A model generated the notes under the pieces. It saw only the letters and a program-made list of their open reading frames with translations. It was not told the origin of the DNA and did no database searches. The position numbers and the translations under genes were made by a program. DNA of 64,000 bases from Thauera aromatica K172. Lineage in GTDB: Bacteria > Pseudomonadota > Gammaproteobacteria > Burkholderiales > Rhodocyclaceae. Within the stretch, counting starts at the first letter, position 1, and every line of letters begins with the position of its first letter. This document shows positions 7,706 through 19,273 of the stretch, in pieces. Where the stretch lies: NCBI RefSeq assembly GCF_003030465.1, contig NZ_CP028339.1, positions 806,001 through 870,000 of the forward strand. Reading direction: 5' to 3'.

Positions 7706-10228
7706 ATGGTCTGGTTGGTCCTGATGGTGCTTCCCGTGCTGGTCGTCGGCCTCGCCGCCCGGCGCGCGGCGTCCTTCGCCTGGCTGTGGGCGGGGCTGGC
7801 CTGGCTGGCGGCGCTGGGCTGGGCGGCAGACTGGGTGCCGGCGCTGACGGTGCTGGCGATGGCCGTGTTCGCCGCGGCGATGTACGTGCTGCGCAACCCG
7901 GCGCTGCGCCGCAGGTGGCTGACGGCGCCGGTGTTCGCGCTTTTCCGTCGCGCCCTGCCGACGATGTCGCAGACCGAGAAGGACGCCCTCGAAGCCGGCA
8001 CCGTGTGGTGGGAGGGCGAGCTGTTCGCCGGCCGCCCGGACTGGGCGAAGCTCGCCGCCTTGCGGTGGCCGCAGCTGAGTGCCGAGGAGCGGGCCTTTGT
8101 CGACAACGACACCGAGGAGCTGTGCCGGATGGTGCGGGACTGGGACTGCACCCGGCGCCAGGACATGCCCGCCGAAGTCTGGGAGTTCATCCGCGGGCGC
8201 GGCTTTCTCGGCATGATCATCCCGAAGGAATACGGCGGGAAAGGCTTCTCCGCCCTCGCCCATTCCGAAGTCATCACCCGGCTGGCGACGCGGTCGTCGA
8301 CACCGGCGGTGACGGTGATGGTGCCGAACTCGCTCGGCCCCGCCGAGCTGCTGCTGCATTACGGCACGCCCGAGCAGAAGCAGCGCTATCTGCCGGGGCT
8401 GGCGAGCGGGCGCGAGATTCCGGCGTTCGCCCTCACCAGCCCGTGGGCAGGGTCGGACGCGGCCTCCATTCCCGATGCCGGGGTGGTGTGCCGGGGACAG
8501 TGGAACGGTGCCGAAGTGCTCGGCATGCGGGTCAGCTTCGACAAGCGCTACATCACCCTGGCGCCGGTGTGCACGGTGTTCGGGCTGGCGTTCCGCCTCT
8601 ACGACCCGGAGCGCCTGCTCGGCGGCGACGAGGACGTGGGCATCACCTGCGCGCTGGTGCCGCGCGACCATCCGGGAGTCGACATCGGCCGCCGCCATGC
8701 TCCGCTCGATGCGGTGTGGATGAACGGCCCGGTGCGCGGCAAGGGCGTGTTCATGCCGCTGGAGTTCATCATCGGCGGCCCGCGGATGGCCGGGCAGGGC
8801 TGGCGGATGCTGATGGAGTGCCTGGCGGCGGGGCGCTCGATCTCGCTGCCGGGCTCCAACGCCGGCATGCAGCAGCTCACCGCGCGCGCGGTGGGGGCCT
8901 ACGCGCGCGTGCGCCAGCAGTTCAAGATGCCGATCGGGCGTTTCGAAGGGGTCGAGGAGGCGCTCACCCGGATCGGCGCCAACACCTACCTCAGCGACGC
9001 CGCGCGGGTGCTGACCGCGGGTGCGCTCGACCTCGGCGAGAAGCCGGCGGTGGTGTCGGCGATCGTCAAGTACCACGTCACCGAGCGCGCCCGCCAGACC
9101 GTCAACGACGGCATGGACGTGATCGGCGGCAAGGGCATCTGCCTCGGGCCGCAGAACTTCCTCGGCCGCGCCTACCAGCAGATTCCGGTCGGGATCACGG
9201 TGGAGGGGGCGAACATCCTCACCCGCAGCCTGATCCTGTTCGGCCAGGGCGCGATCCGCTGCCATCCCTGGGTGCTCGCCGAAATGGACGCCGCCCGCGG
9301 CGGCGATCTCGACGCCTTCGACCGCGCGCTGTGGGGACATGCCGCGTATACCGCGTCGAACGCCGCGCGCGCCCTGGTGATGGGGCTGACCGGCTCGCAC
9401 TTCGTCCGCGTCGGTGCCGACGTCGCCCCCGAGACCCGGCGCTACTACCAGCAGCTGACCCGCTTCTCGGCCGCGTTCGCGTTTCTCGCCGATCTCTCGA
9501 TGGGCATCCTGGGCGGCGCGCTCAAGCGCAAGGAAAAACTGTCGGCGCGGCTCGGCGACATTCTGTCGCTGATGTACCTGGCGAGCGCGACGCTCAAGCG
9601 CTACGAGGCCGAAGGCCGCCAGGACGCGGACGCGCCGCTGATGCACTGGGCGATCTGGGACTGCATGTTCCGCATCCAGCTCGCCTTCGAAGGGGTGATC
9701 GCGAACTTCCCCAACAAGCTCGCCGCCGCGCTGCTGCGCCGGGTGGTGGTGTTTCCCCTCGGCCATCCCTACGTGGTGCCTTCCGATCAGCTCGGCCATC
9801 AGGTCGCGGCGCTGCTGATCGAGCCCTCTGCCACCCGCGACCGCCTGACCGCCGCGGTGCATCTGCCGCAGGACGTCGACGAGCCGCTGGGGGCGCTCGA
9901 AGCGGCGCTCGCCGCCACCCTCGCCGCCGAGCCGGTCGAGGCACGCCTGAGGCAGGCCGAGCGCGAGGGCCGCTTCAGCCCCGGCGTGCTCGCCAGCGGC
10001 GACGTCGATGAAGTGTGGCGGCGCGCGCGCGATGCCGGCGTGATCGGTGCCGAGGAATACGCCCTCGTCGAGCGCCGCAACCGGCTCCGCGACAAGGTCA
10101 TCCGCGTCGACGATTTTCCCCTCGATTTCGGCCTTGCCGAGGCCCTCGGCGCCGCAGCCGCGGCCGGCAGCCCCGCGGGCCGGACTTCCGCTTCCACTCC
10201 CGCCCCCACTTCCACTCCCGCGCCCTGA
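7706..10228 (+). CDS. fadE: FadE-type acyl-CoA dehydrogenase
   Basis: An 840-residue flavoenzyme that oxidises acyl-CoA to 2-enoyl-CoA, the first step of beta-oxidation. It has the long gammaproteobacterial FadE architecture: two hydrophobic helices in the first 65 residues, then the acyl-CoA dehydrogenase N, middle and C domains (about 100-500; note FALTSPWAGSDAAS and the DVIGGKGICLGPQNFLGRAY stretch), then a FadE-specific C-terminal domain of about 280 residues. The N-terminal hydrophobic part suggests membrane association. The gene starts a four-gene operon with thioesterase, fadB-like and thiolase genes, which together cover the complete cycle. Confidence 0.93.
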   Translation: MVWLVLMVLPVLVVGLAARRAASFAWLWAGLAWLAALGWAADWVPALTVLAMAVFAAAMYVLRNPALRRRWLTAPVFALFRRALPTMSQTEKDALEAGTVWWEGELFAGRPDWAKLAALRWPQLSAEERAFVDNDTEELCRMVRDWDCTRRQDMPAEVWEFIRGRGFLGMIIPKEYGGKGFSALAHSEVITRLATRSSTPAVTVMVPNSLGPAELLLHYGTPEQKQRYLPGLASGREIPAFALTSPWAGSDAASIPDAGVVCRGQWNGAEVLGMRVSFDKRYITLAPVCTVFGLAFRLYDPERLLGGDEDVGITCALVPRDHPGVDIGRRHAPLDAVWMNGPVRGKGVFMPLEFIIGGPRMAGQGWRMLMECLAAGRSISLPGSNAGMQQLTARAVGAYARVRQQFKMPIGRFEGVEEALTRIGANTYLSDAARVLTAGALDLGEKPAVVSAIVKYHVTERARQTVNDGMDVIGGKGICLGPQNFLGRAYQQIPVGITVEGANILTRSLILFGQGAIRCHPWVLAEMDAARGGDLDAFDRALWGHAAYTASNAARALVMGLTGSHFVRVGADVAPETRRYYQQLTRFSAAFAFLADLSMGILGGALKRKEKLSARLGDILSLMYLASATLKRYEAEGRQDADAPLMHWAIWDCMFRIQLAFEGVIANFPNKLAAALLRRVVVFPLGHPYVVPSDQLGHQVAALLIEPSATRDRLTAAVHLPQDVDEPLGALEAALAATLAAEPVEARLRQAEREGRFSPGVLASGDVDEVWRRARDAGVIGAEEYALVERRNRLRDKVIRVDDFPLDFGLAEALGAAAAAGSPAGRTSASTPAPTSTPAP

Positions 10229-10261
10229 GCGGCGCGACCTTGCCGTGGAGCCTCTCCGACG

Positions 10262-10711
10262 ATGAACGATAGCCCCGATCCCCGGACCTGCCTGCCGGCG
10301 CACCGGCAGCCCGAGCTGCGGGTGATGCCGATGCCGGCCGACCTCAACCCCGAAGGCAACGTCTTCGGCGGCTGGATCATGTCGATGGTCGATATCGCCG
10401 GTGCGATTCCCGCCCACCGCCGCGCCCGGAGCCGGGTGGCGACGGTGGCGGTGAATTCCTTCGCCTTTCGCCAGCCGGTGTCGGTCGGCGACCTGGTCAG
10501 CTTCTACGCCGAAGTCGTCGCCACCGGGCGCAGCTCGGTCACCGTCGACGTCGAGGTCTATGCCGAGCGCGACCTCGAGAACCCGGTGGTGGTGAAAGTG
10601 ACCGAGGCGCGGCTGACCTACGTCGCGCTCGACGAGCATGGGCGCAAGCAGCTGGTTCCGCCCGCGTCGCCGGCCGCACCCGAGCGACCCGCTCCACCGT
10701 CCCATTCCTGA
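10262..10711 (+). CDS. YciA-like acyl-CoA thioesterase (hotdog fold)
   Basis: A 149-residue hotdog-fold protein that hydrolyses acyl-CoA to free acid and CoA. The region MPADLNPEGNVFGGWIMSMV (about residues 22-41) is the typical active-site and helix signature of the YciA/cytoplasmic thioesterase family. The last 20 residues are Pro/Ala-rich and probably disordered. It sits 33 bases after fadE and 31 bases before the fadB-like gene, so a role in freeing CoA or controlling acyl-CoA levels during beta-oxidation is likely by context. Confidence 0.85.
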   Translation: MNDSPDPRTCLPAHRQPELRVMPMPADLNPEGNVFGGWIMSMVDIAGAIPAHRRARSRVATVAVNSFAFRQPVSVGDLVSFYAEVVATGRSSVTVDVEVYAERDLENPVVVKVTEARLTYVALDEHGRKQLVPPASPAAPERPAPPSHS

Positions 10712-10742
10712 GCACACCGCAGCCCGCGGGGAGGAGGCCCAA

Positions 10743-13154
10743 GTGAATCGACTGATCATCCGCAAGGTCGCCGTGCTCGGTGCCGGCGTCATGGGGGCGC
10801 AGATCGCCGCCCATTGCGCCAGTGCCGACATCCCGGTGATCCTGTTCGACCTCGCCGCGCCCGAGGGCGCGGCCAACGCCGTCGCCGCGCGCGCCATCGC
10901 CGGGCTCGGCAAGCTCGATCCGGCGCCGCTGGCGGCGCGCGGCTGTGCGCACTACATCGAGGCCGCCAGCTACGAGCACGACCTTGCCCGGCTGGCCGAG
11001 TGCGACCTGGTGATCGAGGCGATCGCCGAGAAAATGGAGTGGAAGCTCGCGCTCTACGCTCGCGTCGCTCCCCACCTGCGCGCCGACGCGGTGTTCGCTT
11101 CCAACACCTCGGGGCTGTCCATCGCCGCGCTCTCGGCGGGGTTGCCGGCGGCGCGGCGGGCGCGCTTCTGCGGGGTCCATTTCTTTAACCCGCCGCGCTA
11201 CATGGCGCTGGTCGAGCTGATTCCCACCGCCGCCACCGAGCCGGCGCTGGTCGATGCGCTCGAGGGCTGGCTGACCACCCGCCTGGGCAAGAACATCGTG
11301 CGCGCGCAGGACACTCCCGGCTTCCTCGCCAACCGCGTCGGCGTGTTCTCGATTCTCGCCGTGCTGCACCACACCGCGCGCCTCGGCCTCGCCTTCGACG
11401 ACGTCGATCTGCTCACCGGCACCCGCATCGGCCGCCCGAAGAGCGCTACCTTCCGCACCGCCGACGTGGTCGGCCTCGACACCCTCGCCCATGTCATCGG
11501 CACCCTGCAGGCGACGCTCGGCGAGGAGGGAGGCGGCAGCGCCGATCCCTGGCACCGCCATTTCATCGTCCCCGACTGGCTCCAGGCGCTGATCGCGCAA
11601 GGTGCGCTGGGGCAAAAGCGCGGCGCCGGCATCTACCGCAAGCACGGCGGGCGCCTCCAGGTGCTCGACCCGGCGGCGGGCGGCTATCGCGACAGCGCCG
11701 GCGAACTCTTCCCCGACGTCGAGGAGATCCTCGCCCTGAAGGACCCGGTGGAGAAGTTCGCCGCGCTCGCCGCCCATCCGCACCCCCAGGCGCAGCTGCT
11801 GTGGTCGGTATTCCGCGACCTGTTCCACTACTGCGCTCATCACCTCGGCGCCATCGCCGGCAACGTGCGCGATGTGGATCTGGCGATGCGCTGGGGCTTC
11901 GGCTGGGCGCTGGGGCCGTTCGAGACCTGGCAGGCGGCGGGCTGGCGCGAGGTGGCGGCGATGATCGAGGACGACATCGCCCATGGCCGGGCGATGGCGG
12001 CGGTGCCGCTGCCGGCCTGGGTGGCCGGGCGCGACGGCGTGCATGCGCCGGCCGGTTCGTACAGCGCCGCCGCCGACACCCTGGTGGCGCGCACCGCGCT
12101 GCCGGTGTATCGACGCCAGCTCTACCCCGACCGGGTGCTCGGCGAGGCGCCCGATGCGCGCGGCGAAACCTTGTGGGAAAGCCCGGCGGGGCAGGGCGGC
12201 GTGCGCCTGTGGTGTCGCCCCGACCAGGATGCGCGGATCGGCATCGTGTCGCTCACGGGCCGGGTGCATGCGATCGGCAGCGTCGCCGTCGACGGCCTGC
12301 TCGAAGCGATCGCGCGCGCCGAGGCCGAACTCGACGGTCTGGTGATCTGGCATCCGGCGCCGTTCGCGGTCGGTGCCAACCTGCAGCAGGTCGCCGAAGC
12401 CTGCGCCGCAGGCCAGTTCGCCCTTCTCGACCGCATGGTGGCGAAGTTCCAAGGCGTCTCGATGGCGATCCGCCATGCCCAGGTGCCGGTGGTGGCCGCG
12501 GTGCAGGGAATGGCGCTGGGCGGCGGCTGCGAGTTCGCGATGCACGCCGCGCACCGCGTGTTCGCGCTCGAGAGCTATGTCGGTCTGGTCGAGGCCGGAG
12601 TCGGGCTGATTCCGGCCGGTGGCGGTTGCAAGGCCTTCGCCGTGCAGGCGCATGCGCTGGCGCAGCGTGCGGCCGGCGGCGATGTCTTCCCCTACATCCA
12701 GAACGCCTTCCACACCATCGCCCTGGCCACCGTGGCGAAGAGCGCGCGCGAAGCGGTCGAACTCGGCTTCGGCACCCCCGCCGACGACATCCTGTTCCAC
12801 CCCGCCGAGTTGCTGTACACCGCGATCCGGCGCGCGCGCGCGCTGGCGGAGTCGGCCTGGCATCCGCCGCTGCCGAACCCGGCGGTGACCGTGGCCGGGC
12901 GCAACGGCATCGCCACCTGCGAGCTGATGCTGGTGAACATGGCCGAGGGCGGTTTCATCTCCGCACACGACTACCGCGTCGCCAAGGCCGCGGCCACCGC
13001 GCTGTGCGGTGGCGAGGTCGAGTCGGGGGCGGCGGTGAGCGAGCAGTGGATCCTCGACGTCGAGCGTGCCCAGTTCGTCGCCCTGCTGCAGACCGAACAG
13101 ACCCGGCAGCGCATCGCCCACATGCTGGAAACCGGCAAACCGCTGCGCAACTGA
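10743..13154 (+). CDS. 3-hydroxyacyl-CoA dehydrogenase/enoyl-CoA hydratase, FadN-type
   Basis: An 803-residue bifunctional enzyme that hydrates enoyl-CoA and oxidises 3-hydroxyacyl-CoA. The NAD-binding domain is at the N-terminus (AVLGAGVMGAQIAAHCA, residues about 8-24), followed by the dehydrogenase C-terminal domain. The hydratase/isomerase domain comes last, with VPVVAAVQGMALGGGCEF at about residues 581-598. This order, dehydrogenase first, is that of Bacillus FadN and of many proteobacterial homologues and is the reverse of E. coli FadB. I chose the GTG at 10743 because a GGGGAGGAGG ribosome binding site lies just upstream. It is co-directional with thiolase 14 bases downstream. Confidence 0.92.
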   Translation: MNRLIIRKVAVLGAGVMGAQIAAHCASADIPVILFDLAAPEGAANAVAARAIAGLGKLDPAPLAARGCAHYIEAASYEHDLARLAECDLVIEAIAEKMEWKLALYARVAPHLRADAVFASNTSGLSIAALSAGLPAARRARFCGVHFFNPPRYMALVELIPTAATEPALVDALEGWLTTRLGKNIVRAQDTPGFLANRVGVFSILAVLHHTARLGLAFDDVDLLTGTRIGRPKSATFRTADVVGLDTLAHVIGTLQATLGEEGGGSADPWHRHFIVPDWLQALIAQGALGQKRGAGIYRKHGGRLQVLDPAAGGYRDSAGELFPDVEEILALKDPVEKFAALAAHPHPQAQLLWSVFRDLFHYCAHHLGAIAGNVRDVDLAMRWGFGWALGPFETWQAAGWREVAAMIEDDIAHGRAMAAVPLPAWVAGRDGVHAPAGSYSAAADTLVARTALPVYRRQLYPDRVLGEAPDARGETLWESPAGQGGVRLWCRPDQDARIGIVSLTGRVHAIGSVAVDGLLEAIARAEAELDGLVIWHPAPFAVGANLQQVAEACAAGQFALLDRMVAKFQGVSMAIRHAQVPVVAAVQGMALGGGCEFAMHAAHRVFALESYVGLVEAGVGLIPAGGGCKAFAVQAHALAQRAAGGDVFPYIQNAFHTIALATVAKSAREAVELGFGTPADDILFHPAELLYTAIRRARALAESAWHPPLPNPAVTVAGRNGIATCELMLVNMAEGGFISAHDYRVAKAAATALCGGEVESGAAVSEQWILDVERAQFVALLQTEQTRQRIAHMLETGKPLRN

Positions 13155-13168
13155 GCGAGGAACGAGCC

Positions 13169-14368
13169 ATGAGCAAGCAGATTCAGGACGCCTACATCGT
13201 CGCCGCGCTGCGCACTCCGGTGGCGCGGCGTAACGGCGCCTTCCGCCACGTCCGCCCGGACGACCTGCTGGCGCAGGTGCTGGCAGCGGTGGCGGCCGCG
13301 GTGCCCGCGCTCGACGCCGGCGAGATCGGCGACGTGATCACCGGCTGCGCGATGCCCGAAGCCGAGCAGGGCATGAACGTGGCGCGCATCGGGCTGTTGC
13401 TCGCCGGCCTGCCCGAGCGCGTGCCCGGCGTCACGATCAACCGCTTCTGCGCCTCCGGCCTGCAGGCGGTGGCCGATGCCGCCGCCCGCATCCGCCTCGG
13501 CGAGGCCGACGTGATGATCGCCGCCGGCACCGAGAGCATGAGCGCGATGCCGCAGATCATGGGCAACAAGGTCAGCCTCAACCCGGCGATCTTCGCCCGT
13601 GCCGAGAACGTCGGCATCGCCTACGGCATGGGCCTGACCGCGGAGAAAGTGGCGGCGCAGTGGCAGGTGAGCCGCGCCGACCAGGACGCCTTCGCCCTCG
13701 AGTCGCACCGCCGTGCCTGCGCCGCGATTGCCGGCGGGCGCTTCGCCGACGAGATCCGGCCCTACACGGTGCGCGCCCACGTGCCGGGCGAGGACGGCGC
13801 GGTGCGGGTGATCGAGCGCGTCGTCGAGCACGATGAAGGACCGCGCGCGGACGCCTCGCTCGAGCGCCTGGCAACGCTCAAGCCGGTGTTCGCCGCGCGC
13901 GGCTCGGTGACTGCGGGCAACAGCTCGCAGATGTCGGACGGTGCGGCCGCGGTGCTGCTGATGAGCGAGGCGGCGCTGAAGCGCTACCAGGTGGCGCCGG
14001 TCGCCCGTTTCGCCGGCTATGCGGTGGCCGGCGTGGCGCCGCAGCTGATGGGGATCGGCCCGGTCGAGGCCATTCCGCGCGCCCTCGCGCGCGCCGGGGT
14101 GGGGCTCGGCGAGATCGGCTGGATCGAGCTCAACGAGGCGTTCGCCGCCCAGGCGCTGGCGGTGATGCGCGAACTCGGGCTCGATCCGGAAAAGGTCAAT
14201 CCGCTCGGCGGCGCGATCGCGCTGGGCCATCCGCTCGGCGCCACCGGGGCGATCCGCAGCGCGACCCTGATCGCGGCGATGCGGCGCGATCCCGCCCTGC
14301 GCTACGGCATGATCAGCATGTGCATCGGCACCGGGATGGGCGCGGCAGGGGTGTTCGAGCGTGTTTGA
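13169..14368 (+). CDS. fadA: Acetyl-CoA acyltransferase (thiolase)
   Basis: A 399-residue thiolase that cleaves 3-ketoacyl-CoA with CoA, releasing acetyl-CoA. The nucleophile is Cys94 in [11 protein letters not shown]; the C-terminal half carries [13 protein letters not shown], the catalytic His in GHPLGATGA and the second catalytic Cys in [12 protein letters not shown]. Length and motifs are complete. It closes the fadE-thioesterase-fadB-like operon. The start at ATG 13169 gives the standard family N-terminus. The symbol follows the operon context; a degradative role is more likely than biosynthetic acetoacetyl-CoA formation. Confidence 0.92.
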   Translation: MSKQIQDAYIVAALRTPVARRNGAFRHVRPDDLLAQVLAAVAAAVPALDAGEIGDVITGCAMPEAEQGMNVARIGLLLAGLPERVPGVTINRFCASGLQAVADAAARIRLGEADVMIAAGTESMSAMPQIMGNKVSLNPAIFARAENVGIAYGMGLTAEKVAAQWQVSRADQDAFALESHRRACAAIAGGRFADEIRPYTVRAHVPGEDGAVRVIERVVEHDEGPRADASLERLATLKPVFAARGSVTAGNSSQMSDGAAAVLLMSEAALKRYQVAPVARFAGYAVAGVAPQLMGIGPVEAIPRALARAGVGLGEIGWIELNEAFAAQALAVMRELGLDPEKVNPLGGAIALGHPLGATGAIRSATLIAAMRRDPALRYGMISMCIGTGMGAAGVFERV

Positions 14369-14520
14369 GCGCGCCGTCCGGATGGGCGCCGCGGCGTGCT
14401 CGGGGCGCGTGGCGCTGGACCCCGGGCCGCCGGACGGCCGTCCGGGCCGTCATCGGGCCGGAAACGCAATCCACGTAAACGCCAGCCACAAGTAGAGGTG
14501 ATCGTTCGGTAACAATCTTT

Positions 14521-14526
14521 TATAAT
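14521..14526 (+). promoter_or_regulatory. Predicted nqr operon -10 element
   Basis: A perfect TATAAT at 14521-14526 lies 105 bases before the nqrA ATG. The best -35 at a 17-base spacing is GTGATC (14498-14503), a weak match. The position and the AT-rich surroundings in GC-rich DNA make it the most likely promoter of the six-gene nqr operon. Confidence 0.55.
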
Positions 14527-14543
14527 CCGCCCGTTTGTCGACG

Positions 14544-15984
<1,441 letters not shown>

Positions 15985-15986
15985 GC

Positions 15987-17201
15987 ATGAGTCTGCGCTC
16001 CTGGCTCGACAGCATCGAGCATCATTTCGACAAGGGCGGCAGGTACGAGAAGTTCTACGCCCTGTTCGAAGCCATCGACACCGCCCTGTACAAGCCGGCC
16101 AGCGTTACCCGCAGCACCGCGCACGTGCGCGACGGCCTCGACCTCAAGCGGATGATGATCACGGTCTGGCTATGCACCTTCCCGGCGATGTTGTTCGGGA
16201 TGTGGAACGCCGGCTACCAGGCCAACACCATCCTCGCCGCCGGTGCCGAGCTGGCGGCCGCGCAGGAGGGCTGGCGCTTCGGCCTCATCGGTGCGCTGGC
16301 CGGGTTCGACCCCGGCAGCCTGTGGGACAACTTCGTCCATGGCGCGGCCTACTTCCTGCCGATCTATCTGGTCACCTTCATCGTCGGCGGCTTCTGGGAA
16401 GTGCTGTTCGCCGCCGTGCGTCGCCACGAAGTCAACGAGGGCTTCTTCGTCACTTCGATCCTGTTCGCGCTCACCTGCCCGCCGTCGATCCCGCTGTGGC
16501 AGGTGGCGCTGGGGATCAGCTTCGGCGTCGTGATCGGCAAGGAAGTGTTCGGCGGCACCGGCAAGAACTTCCTCAACCCGGCGCTGACCGGGCGTGCCTT
16601 CCTGTTCTTCGCCTATCCGGCGCAGATGTCGGGCGACGGCGTGTGGACCACGGTGGACGGCTACACCGGGGCCACTGCGCTGTCGCAGGCCGCGGCCGGC
16701 GGCATCGACCAGGTGGTGGCGAGCGGCCTCACCTGGACCGACGCCTTCCTCGGCTTCATGCCCGGCTCGATCGGCGAGACCAGCACCCTGGCGCTGCTGA
16801 TCGGCGGCGGCGTGCTGCTGCTGATGAAGATCGCCTCGTGGCGGATCGTCGCCGGGGTCATGCTCGGCATGATCGCGATGAGCCTCGTCTTCAATTCCGT
16901 CGGCTCGGACACCAACCCGATGTTCTCGATGCCCTGGCACTGGCACCTGGTCGTCGGTGGCTTCGCCCTGGGGATGATGTTCATGGCCACCGACCCGGTG
17001 TCGGCGTCGATGACCGACACCGGAAAGTGGATCTTCGGCGCCCTGATCGGCGTCATGGTAGTGCTGATCCGGGTGGTGAACCCGGCCTTCCCCGAAGGGA
17101 TGATGCTGGCGATCCTGTTCGCCAACCTGTGTGCGCCGCTGATCGACCATTTCGTGGTCGCGGCCAACATCAAGCGGAGGCTCGCGCGCAATGTCCAGTA
17201 A
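15987..17201 (+). CDS. nqrB: Na+-NQR subunit B
   Basis: A 404-residue polytopic subunit that forms the core of the sodium channel and binds riboflavin and covalent FMN. The flavinylation motif DGYTGATAL has the acceptor Thr at residue 230, matching the Dxx(S/T)GAT pattern used by the ApbE flavin transferase. About ten hydrophobic segments are visible. The start at 15987 follows an AAGGAGGG ribosome binding site, and the gene overlaps nqrC by 11 bases. Confidence 0.95.
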   Translation: MSLRSWLDSIEHHFDKGGRYEKFYALFEAIDTALYKPASVTRSTAHVRDGLDLKRMMITVWLCTFPAMLFGMWNAGYQANTILAAGAELAAAQEGWRFGLIGALAGFDPGSLWDNFVHGAAYFLPIYLVTFIVGGFWEVLFAAVRRHEVNEGFFVTSILFALTCPPSIPLWQVALGISFGVVIGKEVFGGTGKNFLNPALTGRAFLFFAYPAQMSGDGVWTTVDGYTGATALSQAAAGGIDQVVASGLTWTDAFLGFMPGSIGETSTLALLIGGGVLLLMKIASWRIVAGVMLGMIAMSLVFNSVGSDTNPMFSMPWHWHLVVGGFALGMMFMATDPVSASMTDTGKWIFGALIGVMVVLIRVVNPAFPEGMMLAILFANLCAPLIDHFVVAANIKRRLARNVQ

Positions 17202-17979
17202 GAAGGAATCGACCGTCCGCACGCTGCTGGTGGCGCTCGCGGTCAGCCTAGTCAGTTCGGTCTTCGTCGCCGGCGCGGCGGTGTCGCTGAAGCCGGTGCA
17301 GATCGAGAACCGCCAGCTCGACAAGCAGCGCAGCATCCTCGCCATCGCCGGGCTGGGCGAGGCGGAGATGTCGGCGCGCGAGGTGAAGGCGCTGTTCGCC
17401 GAACGCATCAGCGCGAAAGTGGTGGATCTGGAAAGCGGCGAATACACCGAGGCCTACGATCCGGCGGTGTTCGACCCGCTCAAGGCGGCCAAGGACCCGA
17501 AGCTGTCGACCGCCCTGGCGGGCGACCGGGACCCCGCGCTGATCAAGCGCCGCGAACGCTACACCACCGTGTACCTGGTGGAGCAGGACGGCGCGCTCGA
17601 CACCCTGATCCTGCCGGTGCGCGGCTACGGCCTGTGGTCGACGCTGCACGGCTTCATGGCGGTGAAGGCGGACCTCAACACCGTGGTCGGCTTCGGCTTC
17701 TACCAGCACGCCGAAACGCCGGGTCTGGGGGGCGAAGTCGACAACCCGAAGTGGAAGGCGCTGTGGCCGGGCAAGACCCTGTTCGACGAGGCCGGCAAGC
17801 CGGTGATCCGCATCGTCAAGGGCGGCGTCGATCCGGCGAGCGCGGATGCCGGCCACCAGGTCGATGCGCTGGCCGGCGCCACGCTGACCAGCAACGGCGT
17901 CGATCGTCTGCTTCAATTCTGGCTCGGCGAGCAGGGCTTCGGCCCCTACCTCGCCCAACTTCGTACCCGGAGGGGCTGA
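17191..17979 (+). CDS. nqrC: Na+-NQR subunit C
   Basis: A 262-residue subunit with one N-terminal transmembrane helix (about residues 9-30) and a periplasmic FMN domain. Its flavinylation site reads [13 protein letters not shown] with the acceptor Thr at residue 231; the residue preceding GAT is Ala where the consensus has Ser or Thr. The acceptor Thr itself is intact, so covalent FMN is still expected. It overlaps the end of nqrB and is followed after two bases by nqrD, consistent with translational coupling. Confidence 0.94.
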   Translation: MSSKKESTVRTLLVALAVSLVSSVFVAGAAVSLKPVQIENRQLDKQRSILAIAGLGEAEMSAREVKALFAERISAKVVDLESGEYTEAYDPAVFDPLKAAKDPKLSTALAGDRDPALIKRRERYTTVYLVEQDGALDTLILPVRGYGLWSTLHGFMAVKADLNTVVGFGFYQHAETPGLGGEVDNPKWKALWPGKTLFDEAGKPVIRIVKGGVDPASADAGHQVDALAGATLTSNGVDRLLQFWLGEQGFGPYLAQLRTRRG

Positions 17980-17981
17980 CC

Positions 17982-18650
17982 ATGTCGAAAACAACGGTGA
18001 AGGAAGTTCTCCTCAATCCGGTCCTCAACAACAACCCGATCGCGCTGCAGATCCTGGGCATCTGCTCGGCGCTGGCGGTCACCTCCAACCTCAAGACGGC
18101 GGTGGTGATGTCGATCGCGCTGACTCTGGTGACCGCATTCTCGAGCATGTTCATCTCGATGATCCGCAGCCAGATCCCGAGCTCGATCCGCATGATCGTG
18201 CAGATGGTGATCATCGCCTCGCTCGTGATCGTGGTGGACCAGTTGCTGCGCGCGTACGCCTTCAGCCTGTCCAAGCAGCTGTCGGTGTTCGTCGGCCTGA
18301 TCATCACCAACTGCATCGTGATGGGCCGCGCCGAAGCCTTCGCGATGCAGAACCCGCCGCTGCTGTCCTTTTTCGACGGCATCGGCAACGGCCTCGGTTA
18401 CAGCGCGATGCTGCTCACCCTCGGCGTGATCCGCGAGCTGTTCGGTGCGGGCAAGCTGTTCGGCGTCGAGATCATCGCGCTCGCCAAGGACGGCGGCTGG
18501 TACGTACCCAACGGCCTGCTGCTGCTGCCGCCGTCGGCGTTCTTCCTGATCGGCCTGATCATCTGGGCGCTGCGCACCTGGAAGAAGGAGCAGGTCGAGA
18601 AGCCCGCGTTCCGGATGGCGCCGCAGGTGATCACCAAGGAGGCTTACTGA
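17982..18650 (+). CDS. nqrD: Na+-NQR subunit D
   Basis: A 222-residue polytopic subunit. With NqrE it forms the membrane core holding an intramembrane [2Fe-2S] cluster; the cluster Cys residues are visible in [12 protein letters not shown] near the N-terminus and in [13 protein letters not shown] at mid-length. Six hydrophobic segments fit the family. It starts at ATG 17982 with an AGGGG ribosome binding site and is one base away from nqrE. Confidence 0.95.
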   Translation: MSKTTVKEVLLNPVLNNNPIALQILGICSALAVTSNLKTAVVMSIALTLVTAFSSMFISMIRSQIPSSIRMIVQMVIIASLVIVVDQLLRAYAFSLSKQLSVFVGLIITNCIVMGRAEAFAMQNPPLLSFFDGIGNGLGYSAMLLTLGVIRELFGAGKLFGVEIIALAKDGGWYVPNGLLLLPPSAFFLIGLIIWALRTWKKEQVEKPAFRMAPQVITKEAY

Positions 18651-18651
18651 G

Positions 18652-19260
18652 ATGGAGCATTACATCAGCCTCTTCGTGCGCTCGGTGTTCATCGAGAACA
18701 TGGCGCTCGCCTTCTTCCTCGGCATGTGCTCGTTCATCGCCATCTCGAAGAAGGTCGAGACCGCGATCGGTCTGGGCGTGGCGGTCATCGTCGTGCAGGC
18801 CATCACCGTGCCGGCCAACAACCTGATGTACAACTGGCTGCTGCGCGAGGGTGCGCTGGGCTGGGCGGGACTGCCCGACGTGGACCTGTCCTACCTCGGC
18901 CTGCTCACCTACATCGGGGTGATCGCGGCGATCGTGCAGATCCTCGAGATGCTGCTCGACAAGTACGTGCCCAGTCTGTACAACGCGCTCGGCATTTTCC
19001 TGCCGCTGATCACGGTGAACTGCGTGATTATGGCCGGCTCGCTGTTCATGGTCGAGCGCGACTACACGCTGGCCGAAAGCACGGTGTACGGCATCGGCTC
19101 GGGCGCCTCGTGGGCGCTGGCGATCGCGCTCCTTGCCGGCATCCGCGAAAAGCTCAAATACAGCGACGTGCCCGCGGGGCTGCAAGGCCTGGGGATCACC
19201 TTCATCACCATCGGACTGATGTCGCTGGGCTTCATGTCCTTCTCCGGCGTGCAGCTGTAA
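18652..19260 (+). CDS. nqrE: Na+-NQR subunit E
   Basis: A 202-residue polytopic subunit homologous to NqrD and inserted in opposite orientation in the membrane. The paired Cys residues for the shared [2Fe-2S] cluster lie in [11 protein letters not shown] and [13 protein letters not shown]. The six-helix pattern and length are normal. It follows nqrD with one intervening base and precedes nqrF by 13 bases. Confidence 0.95.
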   Translation: MEHYISLFVRSVFIENMALAFFLGMCSFIAISKKVETAIGLGVAVIVVQAITVPANNLMYNWLLREGALGWAGLPDVDLSYLGLLTYIGVIAAIVQILEMLLDKYVPSLYNALGIFLPLITVNCVIMAGSLFMVERDYTLAESTVYGIGSGASWALAIALLAGIREKLKYSDVPAGLQGLGITFITIGLMSLGFMSFSGVQL

Positions 19261-19273
19261 AGGGGGCTGGGAC

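Noticed and set aside
7628-10912. A 1094-codon minus-strand frame opposite fadE
   Set aside because: Antisense shadow of fadE with the same biased composition and no recognisable domain or ribosome binding site.
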